A stretch of DNA of 64,000 nt from Bryum argenteum. Lineage: Eukaryota > Streptophyta > Bryopsida > Bryales > Bryaceae. Positions 11,640 to 23,930 of the stretch are shown one piece after another (position 1 is the stretch's first letter; the number at the start of each line of letters is the position of its first letter). The DNA lies in the NCBI GenBank assembly GCA_037043015.1, contig CM073322.1, positions 18,301,601 to 18,365,600 on the forward strand, given 5' to 3'. The position numbers and the translations under genes were made by a program. The notes under the pieces are model-generated. The model did not search any database, was not told the DNA's origin, and was given only the letters and a program-made list of their open reading frames with translations.

Positions 11640-12790
11640 CAAGTCAACAAAATGATCAATCAAGTTCGTAACCGGAAGACCATGTATAGCCCTTCACTCA
11701 TTAAAGGTTTGAGAGTTGTCACGTGTTAATAGTAGATGATATGCTATCATTGAGGCAAAATTGAAATGTTAAGACAATATGTTGTAGGCCAAGTCAATAG
11801 AAAGTAAATCAAAATCAAATTTGTCAAAAAACTTGGTTCTTTCTATTCTAGAGAGACAATATTGATACCTAAAAGAATTAAAATCCACACGAGAAAAATT
11901 AGAATCGGCACAACAATTGCTATGTCGAATTGAAATTCTTTAAAAAAATCAATTATTTGATAGGAGGGTGTCGAACTAGCCTATGAAACTAGCCAACTTC
12001 CTCATCCTCATCATCCACGGTGATGGGCTCCGACGTTTTATTGATTGGTACCAAAAACAACCAGAAGCATGACATAACCAAGTACTACACCACACAACGC
12101 TAATTCAACATACATCATCACCATACATTTCTTACACGGAACAACGCACGGAACAACGCCCAGCAGGGAATGAATTACAAGTTGATTTTACTCTCAACCA
12201 ATAATTCCAAGTTTTGCAAAAAGAAGAGATGTACGTAGTGGCCCTCAAAATATAGATACATGAGGAACTACCCAGAAAGAATATTACAAAGTTTTTCAGC
12301 AAGTTCACTAATCATCACTGGCCTCATGGAGTTAGTTAGGGTTTAATGAATTCAGAGCTTAGGGTTCATTGTTGAGTAGATTCGGCGGCACTCTCATTGA
12401 GGTTTGTGACTAGTGCCCTCATGGCCGGCAAGCCATGTCTCGTGGATCAACTTCCATTGCAACCCATTGACGGAGTCCGACTGCACAAAACACACACACA
12501 TATACATGCGTGAATACTCACCATAGAATTTAAATCTTTCGAAAGAAATAGCAGTAGCAAGAGCTGGCAACTCACTTTAGCTTGCAACAGGGCACTTGTA
12601 AGCGCACACGATAATCGAGAACCTGCAAACATCCAAATGAGACACTGATGAGTAAATGCTCTATACCACTTGTTTGACACTCTTCCATTCCGTCATCATC
12701 TTATGCGTTCAGAAATGATGTAGTATTTTCCACAACATTCCTTTTGTGTTTGTGTTATTGCTGATTGTGACACTGCTCTAGAAGATAGAA
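11640..12790. other. Spacer and probable 3' flank of the sucrose-phosphatase gene
   Basis: No gene recognised. Two short direct words CACGGAACAACGC occur side by side near 12136-12158. Sequence from about 12710 belongs to a tandem duplication described separately. Confidence 0.4.
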
Positions 12791-13090
12791 CACCATGGAA
12801 TTTACAGCAATTATGAAACTTAAAAAAACCCTGATAACGTCGATGTGAAGAACAACCTACACTCAAAAAATCGACTAATTTGAGGAAAATTCATTCCATC
12901 ATCGACTTCTACGTTCATGGATGATACTAGTATTTCGAAGTGCATTTTCCATAACATTCCTTCTGTGCTTGTGTTGTTGCTGATGATGGTTTCATTTGAC
13001 ACTGTATAGAATTTAAGACACGGAGCAATTATGGAACTTAGAGCCCTGATGTTTAGATGCGAAGAACATCCTACACTTGAAAAAATCGAC
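12710..13090. repeat. Tandem duplication, period about 220 bp, at the 3' end of the sucrose-phosphatase gene
   Basis: About 12710-12870 and about 12930-13090 are diverged copies. Shared words include ACATTCCTT followed by TGTG.TTGTGTT, and CCTACACT followed by an AAAAAATCGACTA block. On the minus strand both encode a similar FFECR/FFKCR peptide, so the last coding stretch of the gene has been partly duplicated downstream. Confidence 0.65.
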
Positions 13091-14851
13091 TACTCTGTAA
13101 CTCTTGAGTATGGGTTCTTCACCTGATCGCTCCCACTTGTCGAACCTCGCAAGGTATATCGTGTCGGATAGCTTCTCAATTCGGACCCGATCGACCCAAA
13201 TACAGAACTCCTTGTTTTTCATCACACCATGCTTCTCACGCAGGGTATCGATCTCCTCAAAAGGATTGGTGATGATTCCGTAAGCATGCACGTAGCTGGC
13301 ATCATGAGCCTGTGCAGCATCATCCCACAAAGCAACATCAATAACCATGAAAGGGAATTCAGAGCTTCAAGCGTCGTATCAACGGGCGTACCAGTGATGA
13401 TTTAAGGCGGCTGAAAGCAAGGTCGGTGTTGTCAACATCGGCAGTCAACCACTTCTCCATCTGGAGCAGATACTCGACAACCTCATGGGCTACAGTGGAT
13501 ACACTGATTCCTGCAGCTCCTTCGACTGTGAGGTATGAAGGAGGGCGATCTCGTGGAGACATATTCGGCTGCAAGTTGAAATGCTCCATGGCCTCCAAGA
13601 TACCGGAAGCACAAGTTTTTGTTGCCAGAAAGATATGTGACTTGTCACCCGTGTAGTCTGAGTGCCACTTCAGAAGCTCCTCCATGGCATTTCCCACCTG
13701 CAGCAAAGCATCATTCCTCTATCACTGCTCAATAAAAAGGACGGGGATGACATCCAATGCTCAGGAGCTATGTTGGTGGTCTTACAATTACTCCATAGAC
13801 ATCAGGGCAGGTAAAAAGCTCCGCATCGTTGCCTGAATCGCCGCACACAAGAGTATGGCCGGGAGCGCGCCCTTCAGCTTTGAGTTTCTTCATCAGATAG
13901 TTGAGCGCTTGGCCTTTACCAGCTCCTGTGGGGAGGATGTCCATGTCTAAACCTCCGCTGTAGATAATCTTCGCATTGAGCTGCATAAAACAACAACCCA
14001 GTCAAAAAGAGCTCCAAAGAAAGTTCGAAATCAAAAGCAGTTTTCCTCTCACCTGAAGCTCCTTGAATCTTGCTGTCAACGTTTTGACGACTTCTTCAGC
14101 CTCACTTTTGTTCACGTAGAAGCTCACTTTATGAGGCCGCTGCTCTGACTCAACCTGGGCAATCAAAAAAGCCCCAGATGAACACCAAACCCATGCATCT
14201 TCGAACTCTTCTTCGATACATTGTTTCCAGGTTCCAATTTCAAGCTACAATACAATACCTGGAATTTGAGGTTCAATTTGTTGCCTTCTTCAACAATCGC
14301 CTCCCGGTTCCAACCCTGGTTAAGCTCCTCCTCCCAGCCGTGATCCGGAGTCATAGTCTCCCCGTAGACGATTTCAGTACCAACAGACATGATGGTAATT
14401 CCGGGGGTAAGCAAGGGCACGTGCGACCGAAGCTCGGCGTACAGAGCCGGGGAACGACCGGTGGAGTACACCAACAGAGAGTCGTGGTTGTAATCAGCTT
14501 GCCACAGAGCCCCGAATCGCAGCAGCGACGAATTGCGCTTATCCTTGTGATCGACCTACACACACAATCACCCACAAATTCTCATCAACCCTCAATTAAC
14601 TCCCAACCCACAAAAAACTACAAAACTTGTACATTGATTAGGGTTTGCTCGCTGCTCCGGACAGCGTCGATAAGCACAACACTTTCATTCAAGCTGTTAA
14701 CGAATCAATACGAAACCGATGCTTCTACAATGCACCACAATCCTCTGATTCTGATGGAGACTGATCGCACGAACAGATCCTTCCCAGCCCATACCATTGT
14801 GTTATCGAGGTCGGACACGATCATCAGCCGTGGAGCTCCCGCAAACCCCAT
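13013..14851 (-). CDS. SPP: Sucrose-phosphatase (sucrose-6-phosphate phosphohydrolase), C-terminal extension frameshifted
   Basis: Cleaves sucrose-6-phosphate to sucrose, the last step of cytosolic sucrose synthesis. Exons: 14851-14795, 14555-14259, 14154-14053, 13980-13786, 13697 onward; all join in phase. HAD motif I is VSDLDNT (Asp14, Asp16), motif II VYSTGRS, motif IV CGDSGND (about 198-204). Also family-typical are [13 protein letters not shown] and [13 protein letters not shown]. The catalytic core is intact. In the last exon the frame stops at 13359 after LKSSL plus ten unrelated residues, giving 329 aa instead of about 420. Family-like sequence continues in another frame ([15 protein letters not shown]) and then a third (13348-13013, with [33 protein letters not shown]). 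I see no intron that joins these frames. Either the C-terminal domain is lost by two indels, or the assembly has errors here. Confidence 0.88.
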
Positions 14852-15039
14852 GGTCGCTAAACTCTGCGAAAATTGCACAAACTGGGAATGTGATCAGAGC
14901 TTGAGCAATTGGTGGGCAATTTTGAATCGGAGAAGAAGTATTAGGGGCAGGAGCGCGATCCGCCGACGGATTTTGCTGAAGTCTAAGTGGTTTTGCTGGA
15001 TCGCATTGGCAATCTAGGCTGAGAAGCGAGACGGGCATG

Positions 15040-15755
15040 CATCGGGGAGGGGGTGTGTGGTTCTGGCAGGGCCCTGAAATCTTGGCCTTCCCTAGATGTT
15101 GAGAAGATAGAAAAGCTTAGATAGATGTGAAACTGGACTCCAGTTTGAATGTTTCGATAAAGTGAGTGTGCGATTGCCACGTGGCAGACCTGTGTACCTT
15201 CAGTTAGGTAGAGCATATGCTGGGGCGTTGAGCATCTCTTTGATGTGACACGTGGACAACAACTTTTGTATTTGTACAAGAGATTCCGTATTTGTATCTT
15301 GGCACCTCCAAGAAATTTATAACCAATCTAGTAAGTGGCTAGTTGATTGGGGAGTGGTCAAGTGAGTTAATTCTGAAAAACATGCAAAGTATTTAGAAGA
15401 TTGAACCAATTGGAATCATTACTTCTTGGTTCATGATGATGTAGTTATGAAATTTTAAAAGTAAAACCCGAAAGTGTACCCAAAACTGCTCACTCTAAAT
15501 CTACATTGTGGGTACATCAAAATCTATAATTGAACATTAAAATCTGAAATTGGACATCAAAATCCGAAATTCGACGCTATAATGTACCTCTAGCTTGAAT
15601 AGTTATAGTTAAAGGTTTGATGTGCTGCTTGGGTTTTGAGCCACCTACTATTCCTGAGTTAAGAAGATATGAATAAGACCTTGAAAACTTGGCTAGTCTC
15701 CTTAAGGAGCCTCTAGATACAAAACCCAGTTTGCATTTTACACACATTTATATGT
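15040..15755. other. Spacer upstream of the sucrose-phosphatase gene
   Basis: Promoter-side sequence of the gene to the left. No ORF of interest. A CCACGTGG palindrome lies at 15178-15185, a G-box-type core often found in plant promoters; whether it acts here is unknown. Confidence 0.4.
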
Positions 15756-16660
15756 TTAACCCCTACAGTTAAAAAAAGAACCCTGAATGGGTCGAATGAA
15801 GGTTTGGCCAGTCTCTAATTTACTATATTTAGCTCGCATGAAGTTGAAACCTTTTGGAGGTAGTAGAGTTGTTCCATAGCCTTTTAAAAAGTCACTCCAT
15901 GCTTCAGAATTCCTTATACTTCAGGAGATATTTTCGGTCGAAGTTAGAAAAACACTATTTGAAATCTACCCAAAACTGCCAATTTGCGGGTATAAGCTCA
16001 TCTATTCTCAAAAGTTGCCTTAAATCAAATAAACTGTAGAAACTTTAAAAGTTCACCAGAATTTGAGATTTTACATTTCTTTTCTCAAAAATTAAAATAA
16101 AATAAAATATATATTACATTATATATATATATTTTTTTTTTTTTAATTTTTTTTTTTTTTTTTTGTAAATATGGTAAAATACATGACCATTCCAATCCTC
16201 AATCCAATTACTTTTCAAATGCCATTTTTATTGTCAGAGAGGGGCCTTCGTATATGACTTTAATTAAACCTCGATGTGAACAAAGGAGCGTTTCTTTCAA
16301 GTTTTTATAGGTTGTATGACAGTATAATTGCATGGACATGTTCTTTACTCACCTAGGAACAAGAATTTGAAGAGCCTCATATCAAATTCGCTACCAAAAA
16401 TAGCTTTTTTGGCTCTCAAAGTACTAGTTACCCTTTCTACAAGAAGGGGAAAAATACAAACTTCTTGCAATTTTGGAACATTGTGATCTCACATTTGGTA
16501 AGGAAATTGAATATAAGATTAGATATACATACACACATACAAGTTAGGTATTAGGTCCTATGGTTACACACCAAAAAATACGTCAAAATTCAACTTGCAT
16601 CAAAAGAGGGTACTTTTTGGTAGTTTTGAGACTTTTCGGCAATTTTGAGGCTAGCTAGTT
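15756..16660. mobile_element. TTAA-family transposon, right end decayed
   Basis: Left end TTAACCCCTACAG. The interior matches 56409-57233 over long stretches (a TTTAGCTC.CATGAAGTT word, a GTCACTCCATGCTTC word, a GATATTTTCGGTC word). The right end near 16655 no longer shows a clean GGGGTTAA. Contains T-runs at about 16131-16164. Confidence 0.6.
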
Positions 16661-19600
16661 GGCATCGAAGGTAAACAACCACATATCTTGGGGACAAATT
16701 GGTGCTATGAATGTTCTCTACTTTGTTCTCTATGAATGTTATCAATTTAAGCATCCGGGGTCTCCTCCTTAAATTTTTGAGGAGAAGGAATAGATTGGTG
16801 AGGATGTTCTAAGAGCATCGCCATGCTTGGGCTGAACATGAACTTAGGAGATTTTGTTTAGAGTGAGTGTCTTTTGAGATTCCTTTCACTGATTCTCCTT
16901 CTGAGGCCGCCAAATTGAATATCCGCTTTGATACTATCGTAGTGGGTGACCATGGAACTTTGACATGGAACATGAAGTACATTTCATCTAAATCGTGTCT
17001 AAATTGAACATGAACTTTGACACTACGATAGTATCAAAGGACTAACTTTAACACCGATCGCTGTGGGTGACCATAAATCTGCCTATGTATTTGACGGTGT
17101 AAGAAAGCTAGAACATAGTGTTGAAAAAAGCGCAAGTATTTAGCCGGTGATGTAAGAAACCTTAACCAACATAGCTTTGAAAGGAAAAAAAAGTGGGTAT
17201 TCAATGCTCAGGAAATTTGCACTTGACTTGATGGTGAGATTCGAGGGAGTGCGGAGTAAGGTTTTTTTTAAGGGGCGAGCGTTAGTCCTCTCTTTGGGTG
17301 CCTGTGCAAGCTATAGTTGCGATCCATTGCGATCCACAGGGATGAATTTGCAACAGCCTTGAGCACTTATTGCCGGACGGATGGAGTAAAAACAACTTTG
17401 CTTCAGCTTCAACATAAGCGCAACAATGTGTTTTCTAGATACAACCCTTCACAATCATTCACAGCTTGATTATATCCTCATTGCTAAAGAAACTGCTACT
17501 CGGTCGATGTTTTATTCATATCTTGGGCAGTGAAAGATAATGGTCTATTCTGAGACAATTTCAACTGAAGCGAGAGAGGATGACTACAGCTGCAATCTTT
17601 GATCATGGAAGCTGACTATGAACACATGGTTGTAATGAAAAATACACTGCACAACTCATCTAGATTCACTAAACATACAAATACACTAGGGTTGTCTTGT
17701 CAGACAAAATTCTTATTCATTTGTCAAACACAATTTTATCTATAATTTTTGTCTGATAGGACAACGCGACTGTATAGCACATCGAAAGGCCGGGGATAGC
17801 GAACAAGCAACGCCACTGACAAGGAGAAGGAGACGGAGCAGCAACATCAACGCCGGCTATGGCTGCTGCCATGCTTGCGTATGAATTCCACCATCTTCGT
17901 GCGTGATCAATGTCGTCATCACTATTTCAATTTGTGACGATTGCGATCACTTACCTGCTGGGATTCATGATATACTGTACAGTACAGGCACGTCTAGATT
18001 GTAAGTTCATGAATCTGCCTTGATGCAGGTCATTGGAAGCTTCAAGTACTTCGATCATACTTTTTTCATTTCATTAAAAAAAAAAAAAAAAAAAAAAAAT
18101 ACAAAAATCACATTGAGACTGTAAAGTAAAGTCCGTTGCAATCGCATCAAGTTTAACTTCAATCTCGAAATAGTTTTAAGACATTAAATATCAGAAATTA
18201 CCTCCCATATTAACCCCTGAAGCAGATTGCTCTGCGTTGACAACCAAGTAGGCGTTTCTGAAATTGCTGTAAAAATCTTTCTGAGGTTTGAGTTTGAGAA
18301 ATTCAAGCGTAGGTTCTTGTTAAGAACCATCTCATTAGTCTGTTCACCAAGTTTCATCAAATTTGACCGTACGAATTTTGAGATATGTTCAGTCAAAGTT
18401 CCATGATTTGTAAAAAACGTCTTTTTTTATGGGCAAATTGATTTGATTCTGATTTGCTTTAGAGGTTAAAAAAAAATGAGTAACACCAATCAAACCTTGG
18501 TCCCTTGTTGTGTGAGATGTTTGTTTGACCTACCCTTAGTGATATTCTCCTTTAACTTGGAGGGGCGTAGTGGTGATTTCTTGTTGTATTTTTGGTACGG
18601 GTTGTAGGAGGACAACTAAATACTTTTTTGACTTTGGCAAGAATGGTAGAGATTTTGAGTTTTGGCAAAAAATTCATTAAGGATATACTGTAATTGCTTT
18701 GCAAGATCCTTCATAGAACACTTGTAATATTGTGTAGGGCTAAGCAAACAACGTCAAAGGTTTGTTGGTCGTTATAACTTGTTGAGAAATCATTATAAGC
18801 TAAAGACTAAAAAGCATATCATAGCAACCCTTTGATCAGCTTGAGCTCAAGTATCTCAAGAATAACCTCAAAAATTCTTTAAAAATATGTTTGTTATAAT
18901 GAATGTTGTAGGTGAAGCAAGAGTGAGAGCACTCAATAGTAGGTGGTAAACTCAATATTTGTGATTTTATTTTTGTGATTTTGAGTGATGTATGTGTAAA
19001 ATTGTTGTGAAGTAGCAGTACACTTTAGTGTGATTGTAATGCACTTTACAATTTTTAGTTTGGATGAACTTCAAGCAGAGACAAAAAAATTCTAAATTTT
19101 GAAAGATTATGTCTCAAAAGACAAATTGGTGAGCAATCTAGAAATGATTGCACGGGAGAGTGCTAATAAATGGCTCAAATTTTGAGATACCCTAATCTAT
19201 AGTGAAGATAATAGTGAAAGAAAATTTCATGCATGGGGAAAGTAAATGAAGAAAAGATCAAAGTGGATTCATCATTTTTGGACTCTTTTACAGTTTGTTA
19301 TGATATTTTGAAGGTGGACTTGTAGGTGTTTCTGAAATGGTGTCCTAATTTAACACCATGTAATGTTTGGGATGATTAAGTGCAGCGTACTATAGAAGTG
19401 TGCAGCTATCATGTAGCTTTGTATGAAGAAGCCTAGTGCTCCATTCATCGGTACTGCTCCGTTTTGGACCGCTCTCCCTTACGATTGTGCTTGCTGAAGG
19501 GTACCGACACTGGATCAGGAATGTACACAGAGTCTTTTACTGTTTGAGAGACTGCAGGTTTTGTGCTTTACTTGATTCCCATTAGTACATTTAATGCACA

Positions 19601-20040
19601 ATCTTTACTCTATTTGTCACCTGATTAATTGGGGGACGTTTCACAAGTAAAAATGTGCACGTTTCTTCATGGACTCTTCAACTAGTCAGTAATAACGATA
19701 TGTAGAACTCCTTCGCTAACTCAGGGCTGAGAAACTGCTGGAGTGCTCCAGAAAGAGTATCATTGGCGTTGACCTGTGGTCAACAATATGATAATAATCT
19801 ACACATTCTGTGATACTTTTCAGCGATACCTTCTTCTCTGGATAAGGACATGATCTCAACAAACAGCCTGCACAGTCACATGTTTTATTCGGCAACACTA
19901 GATCTACAGTGTGTTAAAGAATTGCATTGCAACTCCCGACGAAAGCAACACCAGAGTTCCTCACTCCTTGCTCTTCATCTCTAGAGATCAGATCAATGCC
20001 TTCGCAGGAATTAAACACGAGTGGCGGCCAGAAGAAGCGC
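16660..20040. other. Spacer, nothing recognised
   Basis: No gene, RNA gene or complete transposon identified. An A-run of about 24 lies at 18075-18099. Short open frames in this stretch show no family features. Confidence 0.4.
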
Positions 20041-20046
20041 ACATCG

Positions 20047-20178
20047 AAGGGTACACTAGCTGCCTGGCCTTCAACTGTGCTTAGGGCACACTAGCTGCCT
20101 CCAACTGTGGTTAGGGCACACTGGCTGCCTTCAACTGTGGTTAGGGCACTCTAGCTGCCTTCAACTGTGCTCAGGGCG
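20047..20178. repeat. Tandem repeat, about four units of about 33 bp
   Basis: Units share CTAGCTGCCT, TCAACTGTG and TTAGGGCAC words, at about 20050, 20085, 20118 and 20150. The copies are close to each other, so this is a recent minisatellite. Confidence 0.8.
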
Positions 20179-20179
20179 A

Positions 20180-21140
20180 TCTCAAAGTCTGTCGCAAGCT
20201 ACGCGTCCTTCGCTTGAAGCTGCTCACCGATCAGGTCAGGCAATCATCACGGTCTTCGATCGAACAGGGTCTGCTGGAAAGGTTCAATTCAGATATAGAT
20301 TGAGTATTCAAATAAAGCAGCCTGCAGGTCACGCCGATCTTTGGAGATTCAGTCAGCTATGTTCGATACTCAAAAGTCAAAGATGAGCTCTCAATCAGCG
20401 TCTTTTTTCCGCATTCTCCGATTTCCTCAAACTGGTTGAGTCACCCTAGAGCCTTGGCATGATCAAACAGGGTTGATTTTGATGACGAAATCAGTCTTTT
20501 CGGGGTCTTTCTGAACCCGTGGATGTAGCAACACGGCGAGAAAACGACTTCCTTGTTACGGGAATGGTAGGTGGACATGTTTGTGTATCTTGCAGTGGTG
20601 AGAATTGTCCGTTGCATTTTCTTGCTCGACGATTCATCAGTCTATGATCCAGAAATTGAACGCTGAAAATATGAAAAAGCGGGCTAAAACTTGTGCATAA
20701 TGATGAAATAATACTTTCAGAAAGATTTTTGAATTGTGTTTATATTTGAGGTGGCAAAACTTCAATTCGAAATTCAATTACTTCAAAATTTAACTTCAAG
20801 TTCTGAATTCAGACAAGAAAGTTGGAACTTCAAAAACGTCCATGAAAATTGACCGTAAGCAGATGGTGAAAATACCACATTCGCACCCTCCGATTCAGGT
20901 GGAAATTAAAACCTCTTCAGTCTCTCAATGTTGAGTATTGACTTGACTTGTGATTTGTGAAGATACCTTCGGCTATCGCTAAGTGACAAATTTGACTTGA
21001 AGACACATCTATTGCTAAGTCCTCCTTGGCAGGCACTTCTGAATTTATAGGGTCGCTGATGCTAAGAACTTCCGATCGAACTCCTGAAAGCTGACGTACT
21101 GAACTCCATGAGCACCAGAAACTAAGAAACCGCTGACCAA
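20180..21140. other. Spacer between two repeat arrays
   Basis: No gene recognised. Confidence 0.35.
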
Positions 21141-21950
21141 AAACTGAACATTGATGATCCAAGAGAACCCAAAAACCTAAAACCCTAGACCCTTCTGCTA
21201 ACAAAGAGAAATTGCTCACAAAGAAGACACTACTTTGCTCCATATCCGAAACCCCAACAAAGGTTCAGGCTGCGGTAAAAAGCATTTCTCAGGTTAGATA
21301 TAAACTCCGAGCAGCTTACACGGGAGGCAACTCTCCAGAATTTCAATATTCGACTGAACATTTATTGATCCCGGGAAACCTAAAACCCTAATCCCTAGGC
21401 CTCGTGCCATCAAACAGAGATGTTGCTCACAAGCAGACACTATCCTGCTCCAAAATCCGAATCCCCAACAAGATTCAGGCTGCGGTAGTAAGAATTTCTC
21501 GATACAGAAGGTCTTACATGAACCCCAAGTGGCAACCTTCCAACCTTTCAACATTCAGCTGAACGTTTATTGATCCAAGAGAACATTAAATCCCCCAACC
21601 GTAGACACTCCTGCTGTCGTACACAACTGAAAAGCGAAATAGCTCACAAAGTAGACACTGGTGTGCTCCAAATTCAAACCCCAAGAAGGTTCTGGCTGCG
21701 GTAATAAAAGATTCTTATTACAGACGGTTGTACAGAAATCCCAAGCATCTTACAAGAGGCAAAACTTCTACTGAACAGTTAATGATCCCAGGAAACCTAA
21801 AACCCTGAACTCGAGGCCCTTCTGCTACAATACAGAAAGTAATGGCGAAGTCACTATTCTGCTCCAAATTCCGAAACCTCAACAAAATTCAGGTTACAGT
21901 AAAGAAAAGTTCGTCATTACAGAAGGGTTTTACCCAAAGGTAGCTTACAG
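21140..21950. repeat. Degenerate tandem repeat, four units of about 205-220 bp
   Basis: Each unit carries, in order, a TGATCC..GA.AACC word, AAAACCCTA, a TTCTGCT or similar word, GCTCACAAAG.AGACACT, a TTTGCTCCA or CTGCTCCA word, CCGAA.CCCCAACAA and TTCAGGCTGCGGTA. Units begin near 21150, 21365, 21565 and 21783. The array ends about 200 bp beyond the stop codon of the DREB gene, so it may lie in or next to that gene's 3' UTR. Confidence 0.75.
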
Positions 21951-22136
21951 GTGCATCGTATGTAGCAAAAGCCGGCTAATTGCAGCACGGCCAAGAATGA
22001 TACTCAATTTTTTTCTAATATTGAAACCCTTGCACATTGGCAGCTTAAAAAATGTACCGGTCGTGCAAGGAAAAACCTAAAACTAACAAAATAGCAAACA
22101 GAGGATTGCTGAAAAATCATAATAATAATAATATAG

Positions 22137-23240
22137 CTATTGCCGAGGCGGCACATCACGAGTATCCCAAAGCTCGACGTGATTCTCCGGCACCAAAGGC
22201 TCGTTCAGGACACTCTCCAAGCTCTGAAGCTCCAGGTTGAGGAATTGCTCGCCCAAATTCTCTTCCTCCCATTGTTCCGCCATAGCCAAGCTGCTGGAGT
22301 CACCGGATCCTCCTGAAACAGTGTCGTCGTATGAATACGGCGTCTGGTAATCGAATTGGTCCAGGAAAAGCTCGATCGAATCCTTATCGAATTGGGACGG
22401 AATCGGTTGTTGCTGCTGCTGCTCTTGCTCGTGTGGTTGCTGCGACGAGGAAGACGAAGCAGTAGCTCCCCTGTCATCGTACAAGAAAACCTCCCGGGAG
22501 TCCAAAGTAGACCACGCTCGACCCGATTTCGCAAGCACAAGCTCACTCTCGTCGTCGTGGTAATCCGGAGTGATCCCAATGTGCATTGCGCTGTTGCAGC
22601 CTACATTCTCCGAGGTCGAGGTGGTAGGTTTGAAATCGAGCTGTTCGGTGATCTCGACGTCGTGCATTGCGGCAGTGGAGGATGAGGAGTTCGGGACGGA
22701 TGAGGCTACTTCAATCCCGGCCGATTCTTGAGGGGGCAAATTGAGCTCGGCTGAGGCGCCGTAAAGTTTCCGAGCGGCGATATCGTACGCCAGTGCGGCT
22801 TCGTGTGCGGTCGAGAAACTCCCGAGCCAGAGACGAGCCCGTTTCTTGGGCTCACGAATTTCAGCAACCCATTTTCCCCAAGTTCGCTGTCGCACTCCCC
22901 GAAACTCACACGCCATATTCTCTGGCCCTCCCTTCCCTTTCATTGCGCCCTTTTTCCATCTCTTCCCTGGTTTCCGAGGTGGCTTCTCTATGTGCCCCGA
23001 CGTGGGACTCAACCTCCCGTTCCCCGGATTGCTCAAGTGCATTGATAAACGACGAATTGTCTTCGTCGCTATTGTCTCCCTAAAAATTGAAGAGAAATTC
23101 CCCCCTGGACCTATTGCGACTGCCTTGTCCTCACCCACGCCCACTCGCAAAATGGCTGCACACCGCTTCTTCAAGCTGAATGGTACGCGTCTTTTTTCCG
23201 TCCACAATTTGTCAAATGGCTGCTGAATAGAACCTTCCAC
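22137..23240 (-). CDS. AP2/ERF transcription factor, DREB2-like
   Basis: Intronless 367-aa gene for a nuclear DNA-binding protein expected to bind DRE/CRT (A/GCCGAC) elements. The AP2 domain spans about residues 112-169: [40 protein letters not shown] and ELNLP. The domain has Val at position 14 and Glu at position 19, the DREB signature. The basic stretch before it ([21 protein letters not shown]) is the DREB2 (A-2) style nuclear signal. The C-terminal half is acidic and Gln/Ser-rich ([27 protein letters not shown]), fitting an activation region. The first ATG gives an unusually long N-terminus; Met67 (about 23042) is a reasonable alternative start. DREB2 genes are usually induced by drought or heat, but no such control is shown here. 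Confidence 0.9.
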   Translation of the reverse strand: MEGSIQQPFDKLWTEKRRVPFSLKKRCAAILRVGVGEDKAVAIGPGGNFSSIFRETIATKTIRRLSMHLSNPGNGRLSPTSGHIEKPPRKPGKRWKKGAMKGKGGPENMACEFRGVRQRTWGKWVAEIREPKKRARLWLGSFSTAHEAALAYDIAARKLYGASAELNLPPQESAGIEVASSVPNSSSSTAAMHDVEITEQLDFKPTTSTSENVGCNSAMHIGITPDYHDDESELVLAKSGRAWSTLDSREVFLYDDRGATASSSSSQQPHEQEQQQQQPIPSQFDKDSIELFLDQFDYQTPYSYDDTVSGGSGDSSSLAMAEQWEEENLGEQFLNLELQSLESVLNEPLVPENHVELWDTRDVPPRQ

Positions 23241-23930
23241 AACACCGAAACAGCAAAATCTCTAAAACCCAAAACCCAACCCCAAAACGCTAAAAACTCT
23301 CAACTGAAGTAGCGATCACTCAACAATTGCGAGGGAGAATTCACTCTCAAAAAATTCTTGATCGCCGACGAATTCCGGTCACCGATCAGCGAATTCTCTA
23401 CCAAATGTAAAGTCTGAATATCCGGATTTGAATTGAGCTTAGGCGCAAGCGATTGCGGCGCAGTAAAATTGAAGTAGGATTGAAGTTGTGATCGAGTAAG
23501 GAGGTCGGAGGGGGGTAGGGGGGTATATGAGGAAGAGTCGAGAACAGGCAGGCAGGGGAGGAGGAGGTGGGACCGGCCACCTGCGTGGGACATTTCCTAG
23601 GCTGTTGTCACCACGGCGGTTAAGGAGTGGGTTGGGTAGTTGTCTTGCGCCCGGGTGCCAGGTCAGCGCTGGAGGTCGACGAAAGCGGGTCGGAAGGTAC
23701 CTAGGGAGGATTGAGGAGCACGGTCAGTGCTCGTCCGCCCGGGTCGGTCCAACCTGGCGGGTACGGGGCCACGCCTTCTCTTACTTCCCATTCGCCACGC
23801 CAGCCACTTCCATCGACCCGGTCGAGCTGGTTCCCTGTAGGTCGTTGGATCTTCATCTACCATCCGGAACTGTCAGGGAGTTTCAGGCGGCGCGAGCCCC
23901 CCCCCCCCTCGTGTGAACGCGGCTCGTCGG
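23241..23930. promoter_or_regulatory. GC-rich upstream region of the DREB gene
   Basis: Directly upstream of the DREB start, with composition shifting to high G+C from about 23500 to 23930, including a C-run at about 23897-23908. No TATA box is assigned. Open frames on both strands here look like composition effects. Likely 5' UTR and promoter. Confidence 0.45.

Larger units (their letters stand above)
9121..11640 (+). repeat. Left copy of a 2.1-2.5 kb inverted duplication (mate at 53989-56105)
   Basis: The block from an AATTATGGCTATGGCCC word near 9131 to an AAAATCTTCATGTAAATTGC word near 11632 reappears on the opposite strand at 53989-56105. It carries a DWNN-RING gene with several hundred bp of upstream and downstream sequence. 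The copies differ by a SINE (9873-10248), a 36-bp internal duplication and scattered substitutions and indels. Both copies carry a short tandem repeat of about 22 bp (GAGTTGATAAGTCTCGAG type) upstream, at 9550-9625 and 55577-55670. I found no clear terminal inverted repeats at the block ends. Confidence 0.8.

Noticed and set aside
14178..15017. 279-codon plus-strand ORF
   Set aside because: Lies antisense across exons 1 and 2 of the sucrose-phosphatase gene and the intron between them; no recognisable protein.
22846..23226. 126-codon plus-strand ORF over the DREB gene
   Set aside because: It is antisense to a well-supported AP2/ERF coding region and has no family features; the openness comes from codon bias.
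23527..23916. 129-codon GC-rich plus-strand ORF
   Set aside because: Several frames are open on both strands in this GC-rich patch; no domain or splice support. Likely promoter sequence.
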